64,000 nucleotides of DNA from assembly GCA_020630915.1 (NCBI GenBank), contig JAHDIF010000006.1:129241-193240 (forward strand). The letters run 5' to 3'. This stretch comes from Dokdonia sp. (GTDB taxonomy: Bacteria; Bacteroidota; Bacteroidia; Flavobacteriales; Flavobacteriaceae). A program made the position numbers and the translations under genes. Below, piece by piece: positions 46,274-53,954 of the stretch (position 1 is the stretch's first letter; the number at the start of each line of letters is the position of its first letter). The notes under the pieces were generated by a model. That model was not told where the DNA came from, made no database searches, and was given only the letters and a program-made list of their open reading frames with translations.

Positions 46274-47002
46274 ATGAGAACTATACTTTTTATTATTTTA
46301 ATCTTGGGACTTGCCTCCTGTGCAGACAATGCTAGTGAGAAAAATACCGCTTTCGCGAAAGCGCATCCAGCACTCCAGCCAGATCGTTATAACGTAGCGT
46401 TTTTGATTATGGATGGCACCTATAATACAGAGCTTACGGCGCCTTTTGATATTTTCCAGCACACCCAATATCGTGAGAATATTAAGCAAATGAACGTCTT
46501 TACAGTAGCAAATACCTTAAAACCTATTCGCACGTTCGAAGGTATGTACCTCCTACCCGATTTTGATTATACTACTACTGACCTTCCTAAAATTGATATT
46601 CTTGTCGTTCCCAGTGCAGAGCATCACCTAGATACGGACTTAGAAGATACCGTAATGATAAATTTTGTAAAACAAGTAGACAAAACAGCACTATTTATGA
46701 CCTCTCACTGCGACGGTGCTTTTGTTCTCGCAAAAGCGGGCTTGTTAGATGATAAAGTATCTACTACATTCCCTAGTGACATTGACAAGATGCGTGAGAC
46801 TTTCCCAGAATTAGATATTAAAAAAGAGGTGCTTTTTGTACACGATGGAAAATATATCACATCTGCTGGAGGCGCAAAAAGTTTTGAAGCTGCATTATAC
46901 CTTGCAGAACATTTATATGGGGCAGAAATTGCTAGAAGCCTAGCTGGAGGACTCGTTATAGATTGGAAGTTAGATGAAGTGCCACACTTAATTGTAAATT
47001 AA
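46274..47002 (+). CDS. DJ-1/PfpI family lipoprotein
   Basis: This 242-residue lipoprotein (LASC, Cys16) has a glutamine-amidotransferase-like DJ-1/PfpI domain. YNVAFLIMDGTYNTELTAPFDIFQ matches the start of GlxA-type domains, and TSHCDGAFVLAKAGLLDDK is the nucleophile elbow with the conserved Cys. Function is unknown; relatives include isonitrile hydratase-like and chaperone-like proteins. Secretion is unusual for the family. The palindrome at 46349 encodes AFAKA (residues 26-30) in the post-lipobox linker. It ends one base before the stop of the convergent polyprenyl synthetase gene. Confidence 0.88.
   Translation: MRTILFIILILGLASCADNASEKNTAFAKAHPALQPDRYNVAFLIMDGTYNTELTAPFDIFQHTQYRENIKQMNVFTVANTLKPIRTFEGMYLLPDFDYTTTDLPKIDILVVPSAEHHLDTDLEDTVMINFVKQVDKTALFMTSHCDGAFVLAKAGLLDDKVSTTFPSDIDKMRETFPELDIKKEVLFVHDGKYITSAGGAKSFEAALYLAEHLYGAEIARSLAGGLVIDWKLDEVPHLIVN
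46349..46362. repeat. GCTTTCGCGAAAGC palindrome, perfect copy 7
   Basis: Exact copy, flanked by C and G (16-bp palindrome), near the 5' end of the DJ-1/PfpI lipoprotein gene. Confidence 0.9.
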
Positions 47003-47980
47003 TTACTTCTTGCGCTCTATTACGTAATTAACCATAAGTTCGAGAGAAGCTTTATACGTACTCTCTGGATATGTATTTAACAAACTAAGCGCCTCTTGCT
47101 GGAATTCTTTCATTTTAGCAACGGCATATTCTAATCCCCCATTATCCTTTACAAATTGGATAACCTGCTTCACTCGCTTCTTATCCTTATTATGGTTCTT
47201 TATGCTATTAATCAACCAGTTTTTATCTTTTGTAGTTGCATTATTCAAGACATAGATTAAAGGCAATGTCATTTTTTGTTCTTTAATATCAATACCCGTA
47301 GGTTTTCCTATTGCCGCACTTCCATAATCAAATAAGTCATCTTTAATTTGGAAAGCCTGACCTATGAGTTCTCCAAATTTATGCATACGCTTTACATCCT
47401 CCTCACTTGCATGTACAGCCCTTGCTCCTATGGCGCAACAAGCAGCGATAAGAGTTGCTGTTTTTTGCCTTATAATCTCATAATATAAATCCTCTGTAAT
47501 GTCTAGTTTACGGGCTTTTTCTATCTGAAGGAGTTCGCCCTCACTTATTTCTCTCACAGCAACAGAAATAATTTGCAGTAAGTCTGTATCTCCATTATCT
47601 ATAGATAATAGCAATCCTTTTGAGAATAAAAAATCGCCTACTAAAACTGCAATTTTATTTTTCCATAAAGCGTTGAGAGAAAAGAAACCACGTCGCTGGT
47701 TACTATCATCTACGACATCATCGTGTACAAGACTTGCTGTATGAATTAATTCTATAACGGAAGCACCACGATAGGTACGATCATTAACTTCTCCATTACC
47801 CAACATTTTTGCAGATAAGAAAACAAACATAGGACGCATTTGTTTTCCTTTTCTATTTACAATATAGTGTGTTATACGATTAAGGAGCGCCACCTTAGAA
47901 CGCATAGAAAGTGCAAACTTTTCTTCGAAAAGTTCCATTTCGTAAGCGATAGGCTCTTTGATCTGTGCAACAACTTTCAT
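47003..47980 (-). CDS. Polyprenyl diphosphate synthase
   Basis: This 325-residue all-trans polyprenyl diphosphate synthase extends allylic diphosphates with isopentenyl diphosphate, probably for the menaquinone side chain. Both Asp-rich motifs are present: HDDVVDD (D87, D88, D91, D92) and KDDLFDYG. GKQMRP near residue 47 binds diphosphate. It lies 27 bp downstream of rlmN in the same direction. Chain length cannot be stated from sequence. Confidence 0.94.
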   Translation of the reverse strand: MKVVAQIKEPIAYEMELFEEKFALSMRSKVALLNRITHYIVNRKGKQMRPMFVFLSAKMLGNGEVNDRTYRGASVIELIHTASLVHDDVVDDSNQRRGFFSLNALWKNKIAVLVGDFLFSKGLLLSIDNGDTDLLQIISVAVREISEGELLQIEKARKLDITEDLYYEIIRQKTATLIAACCAIGARAVHASEEDVKRMHKFGELIGQAFQIKDDLFDYGSAAIGKPTGIDIKEQKMTLPLIYVLNNATTKDKNWLINSIKNHNKDKKRVKQVIQFVKDNGGLEYAVAKMKEFQQEALSLLNTYPESTYKASLELMVNYVIERKK

Positions 47981-48007
47981 AGCAGTTCAAAGATAGTTAA
48001 ATGAGGA

Positions 48008-49048
48008 TTAAGATTTATTGGCAAGTTGCCCACAAGCGGCGTCTATATCCTTACCACGAGAACGTCTTACGGTAACAGTAACACCATTTTTCTCTAAAAT
48101 TCTCACATACTCGTCTATAGCCTCTGGAGAGGCTTGTTGAAACTGCCCATCATCAATAGGATTGTATTCTATGATATTTACTTTGCTAGGTACTGCCTTA
48201 CAAAAAGAAAGAAGTGCTTGAATATCTTCCTTACGATCATTAATACCATCCCACACCACGTATTCATACGTGATGCGTTTTTTAGTCTTTGCGTACCAAT
48301 AGATCAACGCTTCTTTAAGTTCTTTGAGTGGCATTTGCTCGTTAAACGGCATAATCTCCGTGCGCACTTCATCTAGCGCAGCGTGTAAGGATACCGCAAG
48401 ATTAAACTTTACTTGTTCATCTGCCATTTTCTTAATGATCTTAGGCACACCTGAGGTAGAAACAGTAATTCTCTTGGGTGACATGCCCAGACCTTCTGGA
48501 GAGGTAATTTTATCAATAGCTTTAAGCACATTATTGTAATTCATAAGCGGTTCTCCCATACCCATAAATACAATATTTGAGAGCGGTCTGTTGTGATATA
48601 GCTTGCTTTGTTGGTCTATTACAACCACCTGATCTACAATCTCATCGGGGTTAAGATTGCGCATTCTTTTAAGACGTGCCGTTGCACAAAACTTGCAATT
48701 AAGGCTACACCCTACTTGTGACGAGACACAGGCCGTCGTCCTTGTATGGGTAGGAATAAGAACAGATTCAACTGTAAGACCATCGTGCAATTTTACTGCA
48801 TTTTTAATAGTACCATCAGAACTGCGTTGCATCTGGTCTACCTTAATATGGTTGATCACAAAATGCTCATCGAGTGCCGCTCTCGTGGTTTTTGAAAGGT
48901 TCGTCATGTCTTCAAAAACGTGTGCTCCCTTTTGCCATAACCATTCATACACTTGATTTCCCCGAAAGGCTTTATCGCCCTGATCTTTAAAAAACTGGCG
49001 TAGCGCTTCCTTGGTAAGTTTTCGAATGTCTTTTTTTACGGTTTTCAC
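48008..49048 (-). CDS. rlmN: 23S rRNA (A2503-C2)/tRNA methyltransferase RlmN
   Basis: This 346-residue radical-SAM enzyme methylates C2 of A2503 in 23S rRNA and A37 of some tRNAs. The iron-sulfur ligands are C114, C118 and C121 (GCSLNCKFCATARLK). MGMGEPLMNY, ITVSTSGVPKII and FNLAVSLHA are family blocks, and GKDIDAACGQL at the end carries the second catalytic Cys. Translation starts with GTG at 49046-49048, and a TAnnTTTG element lies five bases upstream of it. Confidence 0.97.
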   Translation of the reverse strand: MKTVKKDIRKLTKEALRQFFKDQGDKAFRGNQVYEWLWQKGAHVFEDMTNLSKTTRAALDEHFVINHIKVDQMQRSSDGTIKNAVKLHDGLTVESVLIPTHTRTTACVSSQVGCSLNCKFCATARLKRMRNLNPDEIVDQVVVIDQQSKLYHNRPLSNIVFMGMGEPLMNYNNVLKAIDKITSPEGLGMSPKRITVSTSGVPKIIKKMADEQVKFNLAVSLHAALDEVRTEIMPFNEQMPLKELKEALIYWYAKTKKRITYEYVVWDGINDRKEDIQALLSFCKAVPSKVNIIEYNPIDDGQFQQASPEAIDEYVRILEKNGVTVTVRRSRGKDIDAACGQLANKS

Positions 49049-49052
49049 GATG

Positions 49053-49060
49053 CAAAGTTA
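49053..49060 (-). promoter_or_regulatory. Putative -7 element (TAnnTTTG) of rlmN
   Basis: TAACTTTG on the minus strand ends five bases before the GTG start. The region where the -33 box should lie (about 49077-49090) is occupied by a perfect copy of the 14-bp palindrome. Motif match only. Confidence 0.45.
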
Positions 49061-49076
49061 GGGTTTTAAGAGGTAT

Positions 49077-49090
49077 GCTTTCGCGAAAGC
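49077..49090. repeat. GCTTTCGCGAAAGC palindrome, perfect copy 8
   Basis: Exact copy in the intergenic region upstream of rlmN. Confidence 0.9.
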
Positions 49091-49145
49091 TACGCCTAAA
49101 AAATCAAGAATTGAGAGCAATATTGGTTACTTCTCTAAACAACAC

Positions 49146-49415
49146 CTACTTTTCCTCTTGCATATCAGTGTGCTTTTCTTTTTCAAACCCTTCAAAAAAC
49201 TCATCAAAAGAAACTTCCAGAGCCTTTATCACTTTACACAAACTACTAAAGCGTATATCCTGCCCTTTCTCATAACGACCATATTGTGATCGAGATATAC
49301 GATGCTCAAAAGCAAACTGCTCATAATTTTTGTAGCCTTTTGCTTTGCGCAATTCCTTAATGCGCATACCAAGTCTGGCAAGATTGTCTTCTATATATTC
49401 ATCATAAGATGTCAT
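49146..49415 (-). CDS. XRE-family HTH regulator
   Basis: This 89-residue Cro/CI-type helix-turn-helix protein reads ARLGMRIKELRKAKGY, FAFEHRISRSQYGRYEKGQ and LCKVIKALEVSFDEFFEGF. The frame is open 13 codons upstream (to 49454), but MTSYDEYIED at 49413-49415 begins the usual helix before the HTH. It is divergent from the polyglycine lipoprotein, with 199 bp between, and could control it; it could equally be a lone regulator of the island. Confidence 0.85.
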   Translation of the reverse strand: MTSYDEYIEDNLARLGMRIKELRKAKGYKNYEQFAFEHRISRSQYGRYEKGQDIRFSSLCKVIKALEVSFDEFFEGFEKEKHTDMQEEK

Positions 49416-49614
49416 ATAACAAATCTCTATGAGATGTATATGTACAGCAACCATTTATAAGGTGTATCTAAAAAGGTGTAATTAAATAATTATTTCTATT
49501 TTTGAGCTCAATCGAGTGGTGTTTACGCATCTAGAAGGTTTGTTTACTCAATATACATTGTATCGGATTGTAAAACGTACCTACTTTGTAAAGACACCAA
49601 TTACAAACCCAAAA

Positions 49615-51312
49615 ATGACATCTATGTTTAAAATCAAGTCAAAATTACTAAGGCATCTATTCTTTGCTGCAATCGGTCTGTTACTCTTTAATGCCTGTCA
49701 AAAAGACGACGCGCTGCTAGACAATGAATCTTCTAGTAATGAAGTAGGCCACTACACAAGTACCACTCGCAAAGTAAATGCCGAAGATATTCCAGAAGTA
49801 CTCGACTATCTTAATACCATGGCGAACAACAGAGGTAATTTTGAAATTAATCGTACTCAAAACTTTAATGAACGCTCTAGCGAACCAGATTTGGTGATCG
49901 GAGAATTACAAACAGACGAGATCATTTTGGTAACAAACAATTCATTGCAAATTAATTACACCTTTAGATTGCGATCCATAGAAAGTAGTCCCGATCATCC
50001 GAATGCATTTTTTAATCTAGTAGTTGAAGAAAGATCTGGTAGTTTATTTTCATATATAACAGAATATAGACCTACAAACGAGTGGGTTTTAAACTATAGT
50101 AGATTAGAAGATTTAACTGTTTATAGCGGTACCATTATATATTATAAACCTACTGGGCAGTACATAGGGAAAGTCACAATGCGAGATGGTAGATCTACTT
50201 CGGTAGAAAACGGTGATCCTTGTGATCCAGGAGATGGAGGAGATGGAAACGGCGGCGGTGGCGGCGGCGGCGGTGGCGGCGGTGGCGGTGGCGGCGGTGG
50301 CGGTGGCGGCGGTGGCGGTGGCGGCGGTGGTGGTGGCGGTGACGTCATTGAATGTGAATGGATAGTTCTAACCCCTCCACCTAATTGTGGTTGTGTGCCC
50401 AACCTAGTTATTATTTGCCCTGATGGAACATTTGACGATCAAGAGTTTACAAGTGTAGAAGGAGCTTTACGCAATCCCTGCGACCAATGTTTTCAAGATA
50501 ATACAGATCCTTGTCCTTATGGATGTAATGCCGCTGGAGATGGTTGTGCAGATGCGCCAGATGATAATGATGATCCAGTTGGTGTTGGTGTGTTGATGGA
50601 TTTTACTATTAGATTTGATGAAACTTGGGAAGAATTTCAATGTCAAAGAAGCATTGTAAACGGTTCATATCACGTGAGCTCACCTATAACTGATCTTTTC
50701 CAAGATATATTTGGTAACAACCCTATAAATGATGTTAATTTTTCCGCAGATTATAATTTCACAGATTATGGAAGTACTTTTACACCTGGAACTGGTAACT
50801 GGAATATAAAATTTGGACAACCCTTTTTAGATGGAACAGATCTATTAATGTCTACAATAGCTATACATGAAATGTTTCACGCAAATTTGCAATTCCTCTA
50901 TGAAAATCTTAACAACGATGGTGATCCTTCCAATGATATAGTAATAAACGGGAACCCTACTACTCCAAATTATGGACAATTAATAGATGCTTGGGCCAAT
51001 GGAGCAACTAATGGATCTCAAGAAGCTCAACATAATTATATTGCCAATTATAAAGACCAATTAGCTAACGCCGCTTATGACTGGGCGACAAATCAATCAG
51101 ACAATGGAGGAGGATACGATCCAAATGATCCCAATTTATTACCTTATCTAGAAAAATTATCTTGGATTGGTTTACAGGATACAGATTTATGGAACACTCT
51201 TAATAATGATCCTAGTAATTCTGAATTAATTCAAGAAATTAATGATATCATTGAAAATGAAACAAGACCATTCGATCCATCAAATAATCCTGTTGGAAAT
51301 GACTGCTATTAA
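49615..51312 (+). CDS. Polyglycine lipoprotein with zincin-like HExxH domain
   Basis: This 565-residue lipoprotein (FNAC) has an N-terminal beta-rich region (~30-210), exactly 30 consecutive glycines (213-242), a Cys-rich segment (~247-330; PPPNCGCVPN, PCDQCFQ, CPYGCNAAGDGC) and a C-terminal domain with HEMFH (H418, E419, H422), the HExxH zinc motif, followed by an Asn/Asp-rich helical part. The last part resembles zincin domains found at the ends of large exported toxins, but I do not recognise the family. The start could also be ATG 49624; frames open further upstream (49516) lack a signal. It overlaps the next gene by 14 bp, and the pairing with a small lipoprotein recalls toxin-immunity pairs; that is a guess. 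Confidence 0.78.
   Translation: MTSMFKIKSKLLRHLFFAAIGLLLFNACQKDDALLDNESSSNEVGHYTSTTRKVNAEDIPEVLDYLNTMANNRGNFEINRTQNFNERSSEPDLVIGELQTDEIILVTNNSLQINYTFRLRSIESSPDHPNAFFNLVVEERSGSLFSYITEYRPTNEWVLNYSRLEDLTVYSGTIIYYKPTGQYIGKVTMRDGRSTSVENGDPCDPGDGGDGNGGGGGGGGGGGGGGGGGGGGGGGGGGGGGGDVIECEWIVLTPPPNCGCVPNLVIICPDGTFDDQEFTSVEGALRNPCDQCFQDNTDPCPYGCNAAGDGCADAPDDNDDPVGVGVLMDFTIRFDETWEEFQCQRSIVNGSYHVSSPITDLFQDIFGNNPINDVNFSADYNFTDYGSTFTPGTGNWNIKFGQPFLDGTDLLMSTIAIHEMFHANLQFLYENLNNDGDPSNDIVINGNPTTPNYGQLIDAWANGATNGSQEAQHNYIANYKDQLANAAYDWATNQSDNGGGYDPNDPNLLPYLEKLSWIGLQDTDLWNTLNNDPSNSELIQEINDIIENETRPFDPSNNPVGNDCY
50251..50340 (+). repeat. GGN tandem repeat coding 30 glycines
   Basis: Ninety bases of only GGC and GGT codons, in part with a 15-bp period (GGTGGCGGTGGCGGC). 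It is extremely GC-rich against an AT-rich genome and likely to change length by slippage in 3-bp or 15-bp steps. Confidence 0.95.
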
Positions 51313-51976
51313 AATTACCTTTCTTGCCTTTTTACTTTTTATGACAACTTTAATTAGTTGTCATAAAAGGCAAGAAATGTCAAAGGAAAAAGAAGCCTAC
51401 AAAATTATTAATGTAGCTCTAGAGCATTATTACAAAGAAAAAGGTACAACTTTAGAAACCGAGTCAAGATTAAATCCATTTTTTACGGGATTTTATCCAG
51501 ACAAAAACAATATAGATAGCAGTCTAATAGTTATTTCTAGTTTAGACAATTATCAAAACGACAATCCAGACTGCAAGTGCTCTACGATTCCATCTTTTGA
51601 AGTAGGTTCTCATAAAGAGTATTATAAAAATCAATTATCATCTATAAACACCTCCATAGATTTTGACAAAATAACTAATGACATATATTCCTCTTATAAA
51701 AGTGAAATAGAAAATAAAGAGAACATAGAGGGTTTTAATTTCTACAAGAATGACTCGTTAAAATTTTCAAACAAATTTATTGCAGGTCAAAGGAGGTACT
51801 ATTTAAGCAAAGAGAATGGCTATTTTGAATTATCTTATCCTTTAATCTCCTATAACAAAAGAGAGGCGGTCATTCTAGTTTCTACTCTACAAATTGGATA
51901 CCAGCTATGGATTTTTGAAAAAACAAATGAAGAATGGATAAGAAAATGTTCGATAAGTAGAGGTTCCATTAATTGA
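51299..51976 (+). CDS. Small lipoprotein of unknown function in the accessory insert
   Basis: This 225-residue lipoprotein (TLISC, Cys21) has no family that I recognise. It starts with ATG 51299, inside the last codons of the polyglycine lipoprotein, a 14-bp overlap that suggests coupled translation. The body is Asn/Lys/Ser-rich with a pair CKC near residue 98 and a C-terminal stretch of likely beta strands (YFELSYPLISYNKREAVILVS). Base composition is even richer in A/T than its neighbours, as often seen in acquired genes. A long hairpin overlaps the codons of its signal peptide. It could be an immunity or accessory partner of the upstream protein. Confidence 0.75.
   Translation: MTAIKITFLAFLLFMTTLISCHKRQEMSKEKEAYKIINVALEHYYKEKGTTLETESRLNPFFTGFYPDKNNIDSSLIVISSLDNYQNDNPDCKCSTIPSFEVGSHKEYYKNQLSSINTSIDFDKITNDIYSSYKSEIENKENIEGFNFYKNDSLKFSNKFIAGQRRYYLSKENGYFELSYPLISYNKREAVILVSTLQIGYQLWIFEKTNEEWIRKCSISRGSIN
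51320..51377 (+). other. Long imperfect hairpin over signal-peptide codons
   Basis: Outer arms TTTCTTGCCTTTT (51320-51332) and AAAAGGCAAGAAA (51365-51377) and inner arms ATGACAACT (51341-51349) and AGTTGTCAT (51356-51364) pair perfectly, with an 8-nt bulge on the left and a 6-nt loop. No T-run follows, so it is not a standard terminator. Confidence 0.7.
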
Positions 51977-51996
51977 TAGTTTTTCGGAAAGAAATA

Positions 51997-52392
51997 ATGA
52001 AAAAATATATCACACTTTTAATCATATTATTAAGTATTAGCTGCAAAGCTCAAGAAATATTTCCATTAGGAACAACTGTGCTAGACTGGCCTAATGATAA
52101 TTACTATGTTAAGGACTTGAACTTCGAGTTAAATGAACTAGAAGGTTTATGGATATGGCAAGACGGAAATGAAATCTTTTCAATTGTATTAGAAAAATTC
52201 GAAATGACACACTACCCAGATAATTCCAATGAATACTACGATCGAATTTTAGGGAAATATACCTATTCTGTCAATGGTACAATTATATCTGAAACTACGG
52301 ATTTTGGTCAATGGCCACACTCAAAATTAGCCTTTTATTATAGAAACCCAAATGAGTATGATCTTATATGTAAGGATTATGCTAGTGATTAG
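51997..52392 (+). CDS. DUF6705-like small lipoprotein, shortened by an in-frame TAG
   Basis: This 131-residue exported lipoprotein (LSISC) has the pattern of DUF6705 proteins (YYVKDLNFELNELEGLWIWQDGNEIFSIVL, then RILGKYTYSVNGTII), a family of unknown function in Flavobacteriaceae. The frame ends at TAG 52390-52392, but the same frame continues without a break for 51 more codons to TAG at 52546. The extra part looks like the natural C-terminal strands of the family. The gene is therefore probably a recent nonsense mutant, or the stop is read through. The start chosen, ATG 51997, gives the signal peptide; an alternative at 51973 does not. It lies 20 bp after the preceding lipoprotein gene. Confidence 0.7.
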   Translation: MKKYITLLIILLSISCKAQEIFPLGTTVLDWPNDNYYVKDLNFELNELEGLWIWQDGNEIFSIVLEKFEMTHYPDNSNEYYDRILGKYTYSVNGTIISETTDFGQWPHSKLAFYYRNPNEYDLICKDYASD

Positions 52393-52548
52393 GTAAAAGT
52401 AGTCAAATTTATATTGACTTCGCCTACTACTGCTACTTTATCGTTTTATAATACAGATGGCATGAAGATTGGAACAGACAATGGATTAGAATGGACTTTA
52501 TTTACCTATCAACGCAAATTTAATCAAACAGTAACATTGTCAAAATAG
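52393..52548 (+). pseudogene. In-frame C-terminal remainder of the DUF6705-like gene
   Basis: Directly after TAG 52390-52392 the same frame reads VKVVKFILTSPTTATLSFYN, then MKIGTDNG and a closing QTVTLSK before TAG 52546-52548. Codon use and hydrophobic pattern look like real coding sequence, so this is the severed end of the gene before it. Confidence 0.6.
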
Positions 52549-52557
52549 TCAAAAAGG

Positions 52558-52580
52558 GGTTGTCCTTTATCTTGACAACC
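52558..52580. terminator. Hairpin after the DUF6705-like gene
   Basis: Stem GGTTGTC (52558-52564) pairs with GACAACC (52574-52580). The T-rich side lies on the minus strand (AAAAAGGGG on the plus strand), so orientation is unclear. Confidence 0.45.
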
Positions 52581-52661
52581 TCTGCTCTACGAGTATAAAT
52601 ATGATAAAAATAAAACTATTCCTTACAAACAATAGAATATCGGAATTGTATTCTAGTTTAT

Positions 52662-52674
52662 TTTTCGCGAAAGC
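52662..52674. repeat. Near-copy of the 14-bp palindrome
   Basis: TTTTCGCGAAAGC, left end altered, between two hairpins in the intergenic region before queA's 3' end. Confidence 0.55.
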
Positions 52675-52700
52675 GCACTCATAATTATCTTAATAAAAAA

Positions 52701-52741
52701 GCCTAGATAGTTATTATCTAGGCTTCATACTATTTTTTTTT
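52701..52741. terminator. Bidirectional terminator at the 3' end of queA
   Basis: Stem GCCTAGATA (52701-52709) pairs with TATCTAGGC (52715-52723), with A6 before it and a long T-run after it. On the minus strand it follows queA and on the plus strand it closes the accessory insert. Confidence 0.85.
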
Positions 52742-52792
52742 ATATATTAAACCTAAGGCGTACTCTTTATAAGATTTCCGCCTACGCGAAAA

Positions 52793-53842
52793 TTAGATGA
52801 TTAACATAGCATCTCCATAAGAGTAAAATTTATATTTTTCCTTTACGGCCTCTGCATATGCCTCTTTCATAAAATCGTGCCCAGCAAATGCCGATACCAT
52901 CATAAGCAACGTAGACTTAGGTGTATGAAAATTTGTTATCATACAATTTGCGATACTAAAATCGTATGGAGGGAAGATAAATTTATTAGTCCATCCTCCA
53001 AATTCATTGAGTGTATTAGAACTAGAAACTGCACTCTCCATAACTCTCATTACTGTTGTACCCACAGCACAAATGCGACGTTTTTCTGTAAGTGCATTGT
53101 TTATAATATCTGTGGCTGGCTGTCTAATGTATGCCTCTTCACTATCCATTTTATGCTTAGAAAGATCTTCTACCTCGACAGGACTAAACGTACCTAATCC
53201 TACGTGTAGGGTAACCTCTGCAAAATTTATTCCTTTAATCTCTAGACGTTTTAGCAAATGCTTAGAAAAGTGTAATCCAGCAGTAGGTGCTGCCACGGCT
53301 CCTTCTTCTTTTGCATATATGGTTTGGTAACGTTCTTCATCTTCTGGCTCTACCTCTCTCTGGATATATTTAGGAAGTGGTGTTTCTCCTAACTCTGTCA
53401 ATTTTTTTCTGAACTCCTCGTAAGATCCATCATATAAGAAACGTAGTGTACGCCCACGAGATGTAGTATTATCTATTACTTCTGCTACGAGGCTCTCATC
53501 ATCACCAAAGTATAATTTGTTTCCTATTCTAATTTTTCTTGCAGGATCTACTAGTACATCCCATAGTCGGGTTTCTGAGTTTAATTCTCTTAATAGAAAT
53601 ACCTCAATACGAGCTCCGGTTTTTTCTTTGTTACCAAAAAGCCTTGCAGGAAACACCTTTGTATTATTGAGTACCATAACATCTTCTGGTTCAAAATAAT
53701 CTATAAGATCCTTAAACATTTTATGCTCAATAGTTTGAGTTTTTCTATTAAGAACCATCAGACGAGATTCGTCACGATTTTCTGCAGGTCTTTCTGCTAG
53801 TAATTCATTAGGTAAGTCAAAATTAAAATGTGATAATTTCAT
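52793..53842 (-). CDS. queA: tRNA preQ1(34) S-adenosylmethionine ribosyltransferase-isomerase
   Basis: This 349-residue enzyme moves the ribosyl part of S-adenosylmethionine to preQ1 in tRNA to give epoxyqueuosine, the penultimate step of queuosine synthesis. Family blocks are [62 protein letters not shown] and [21 protein letters not shown]. Length and start are normal. It lies 112 bp downstream of aroA in the same direction. Confidence 0.97.
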   Translation of the reverse strand: MKLSHFNFDLPNELLAERPAENRDESRLMVLNRKTQTIEHKMFKDLIDYFEPEDVMVLNNTKVFPARLFGNKEKTGARIEVFLLRELNSETRLWDVLVDPARKIRIGNKLYFGDDESLVAEVIDNTTSRGRTLRFLYDGSYEEFRKKLTELGETPLPKYIQREVEPEDEERYQTIYAKEEGAVAAPTAGLHFSKHLLKRLEIKGINFAEVTLHVGLGTFSPVEVEDLSKHKMDSEEAYIRQPATDIINNALTEKRRICAVGTTVMRVMESAVSSSNTLNEFGGWTNKFIFPPYDFSIANCMITNFHTPKSTLLMMVSAFAGHDFMKEAYAEAVKEKYKFYSYGDAMLII

Positions 53843-53954
53843 TAACTGGAGAGGTTTGATGAGTGTTTAAGGCCTTCAACTGAATTTATTGAACAGGAAG
53901 GGTCATTTTACAAAGCTGCAAATATACAATCTGAGGATAGGGGTTGTCAAGGAT

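Noticed and set aside
50142-50402. Antisense frame coding a long proline run
   Set aside because: It is the reverse of the GGN glycine tract of the lipoprotein gene; no start signal or conserved sequence outside the repeat.
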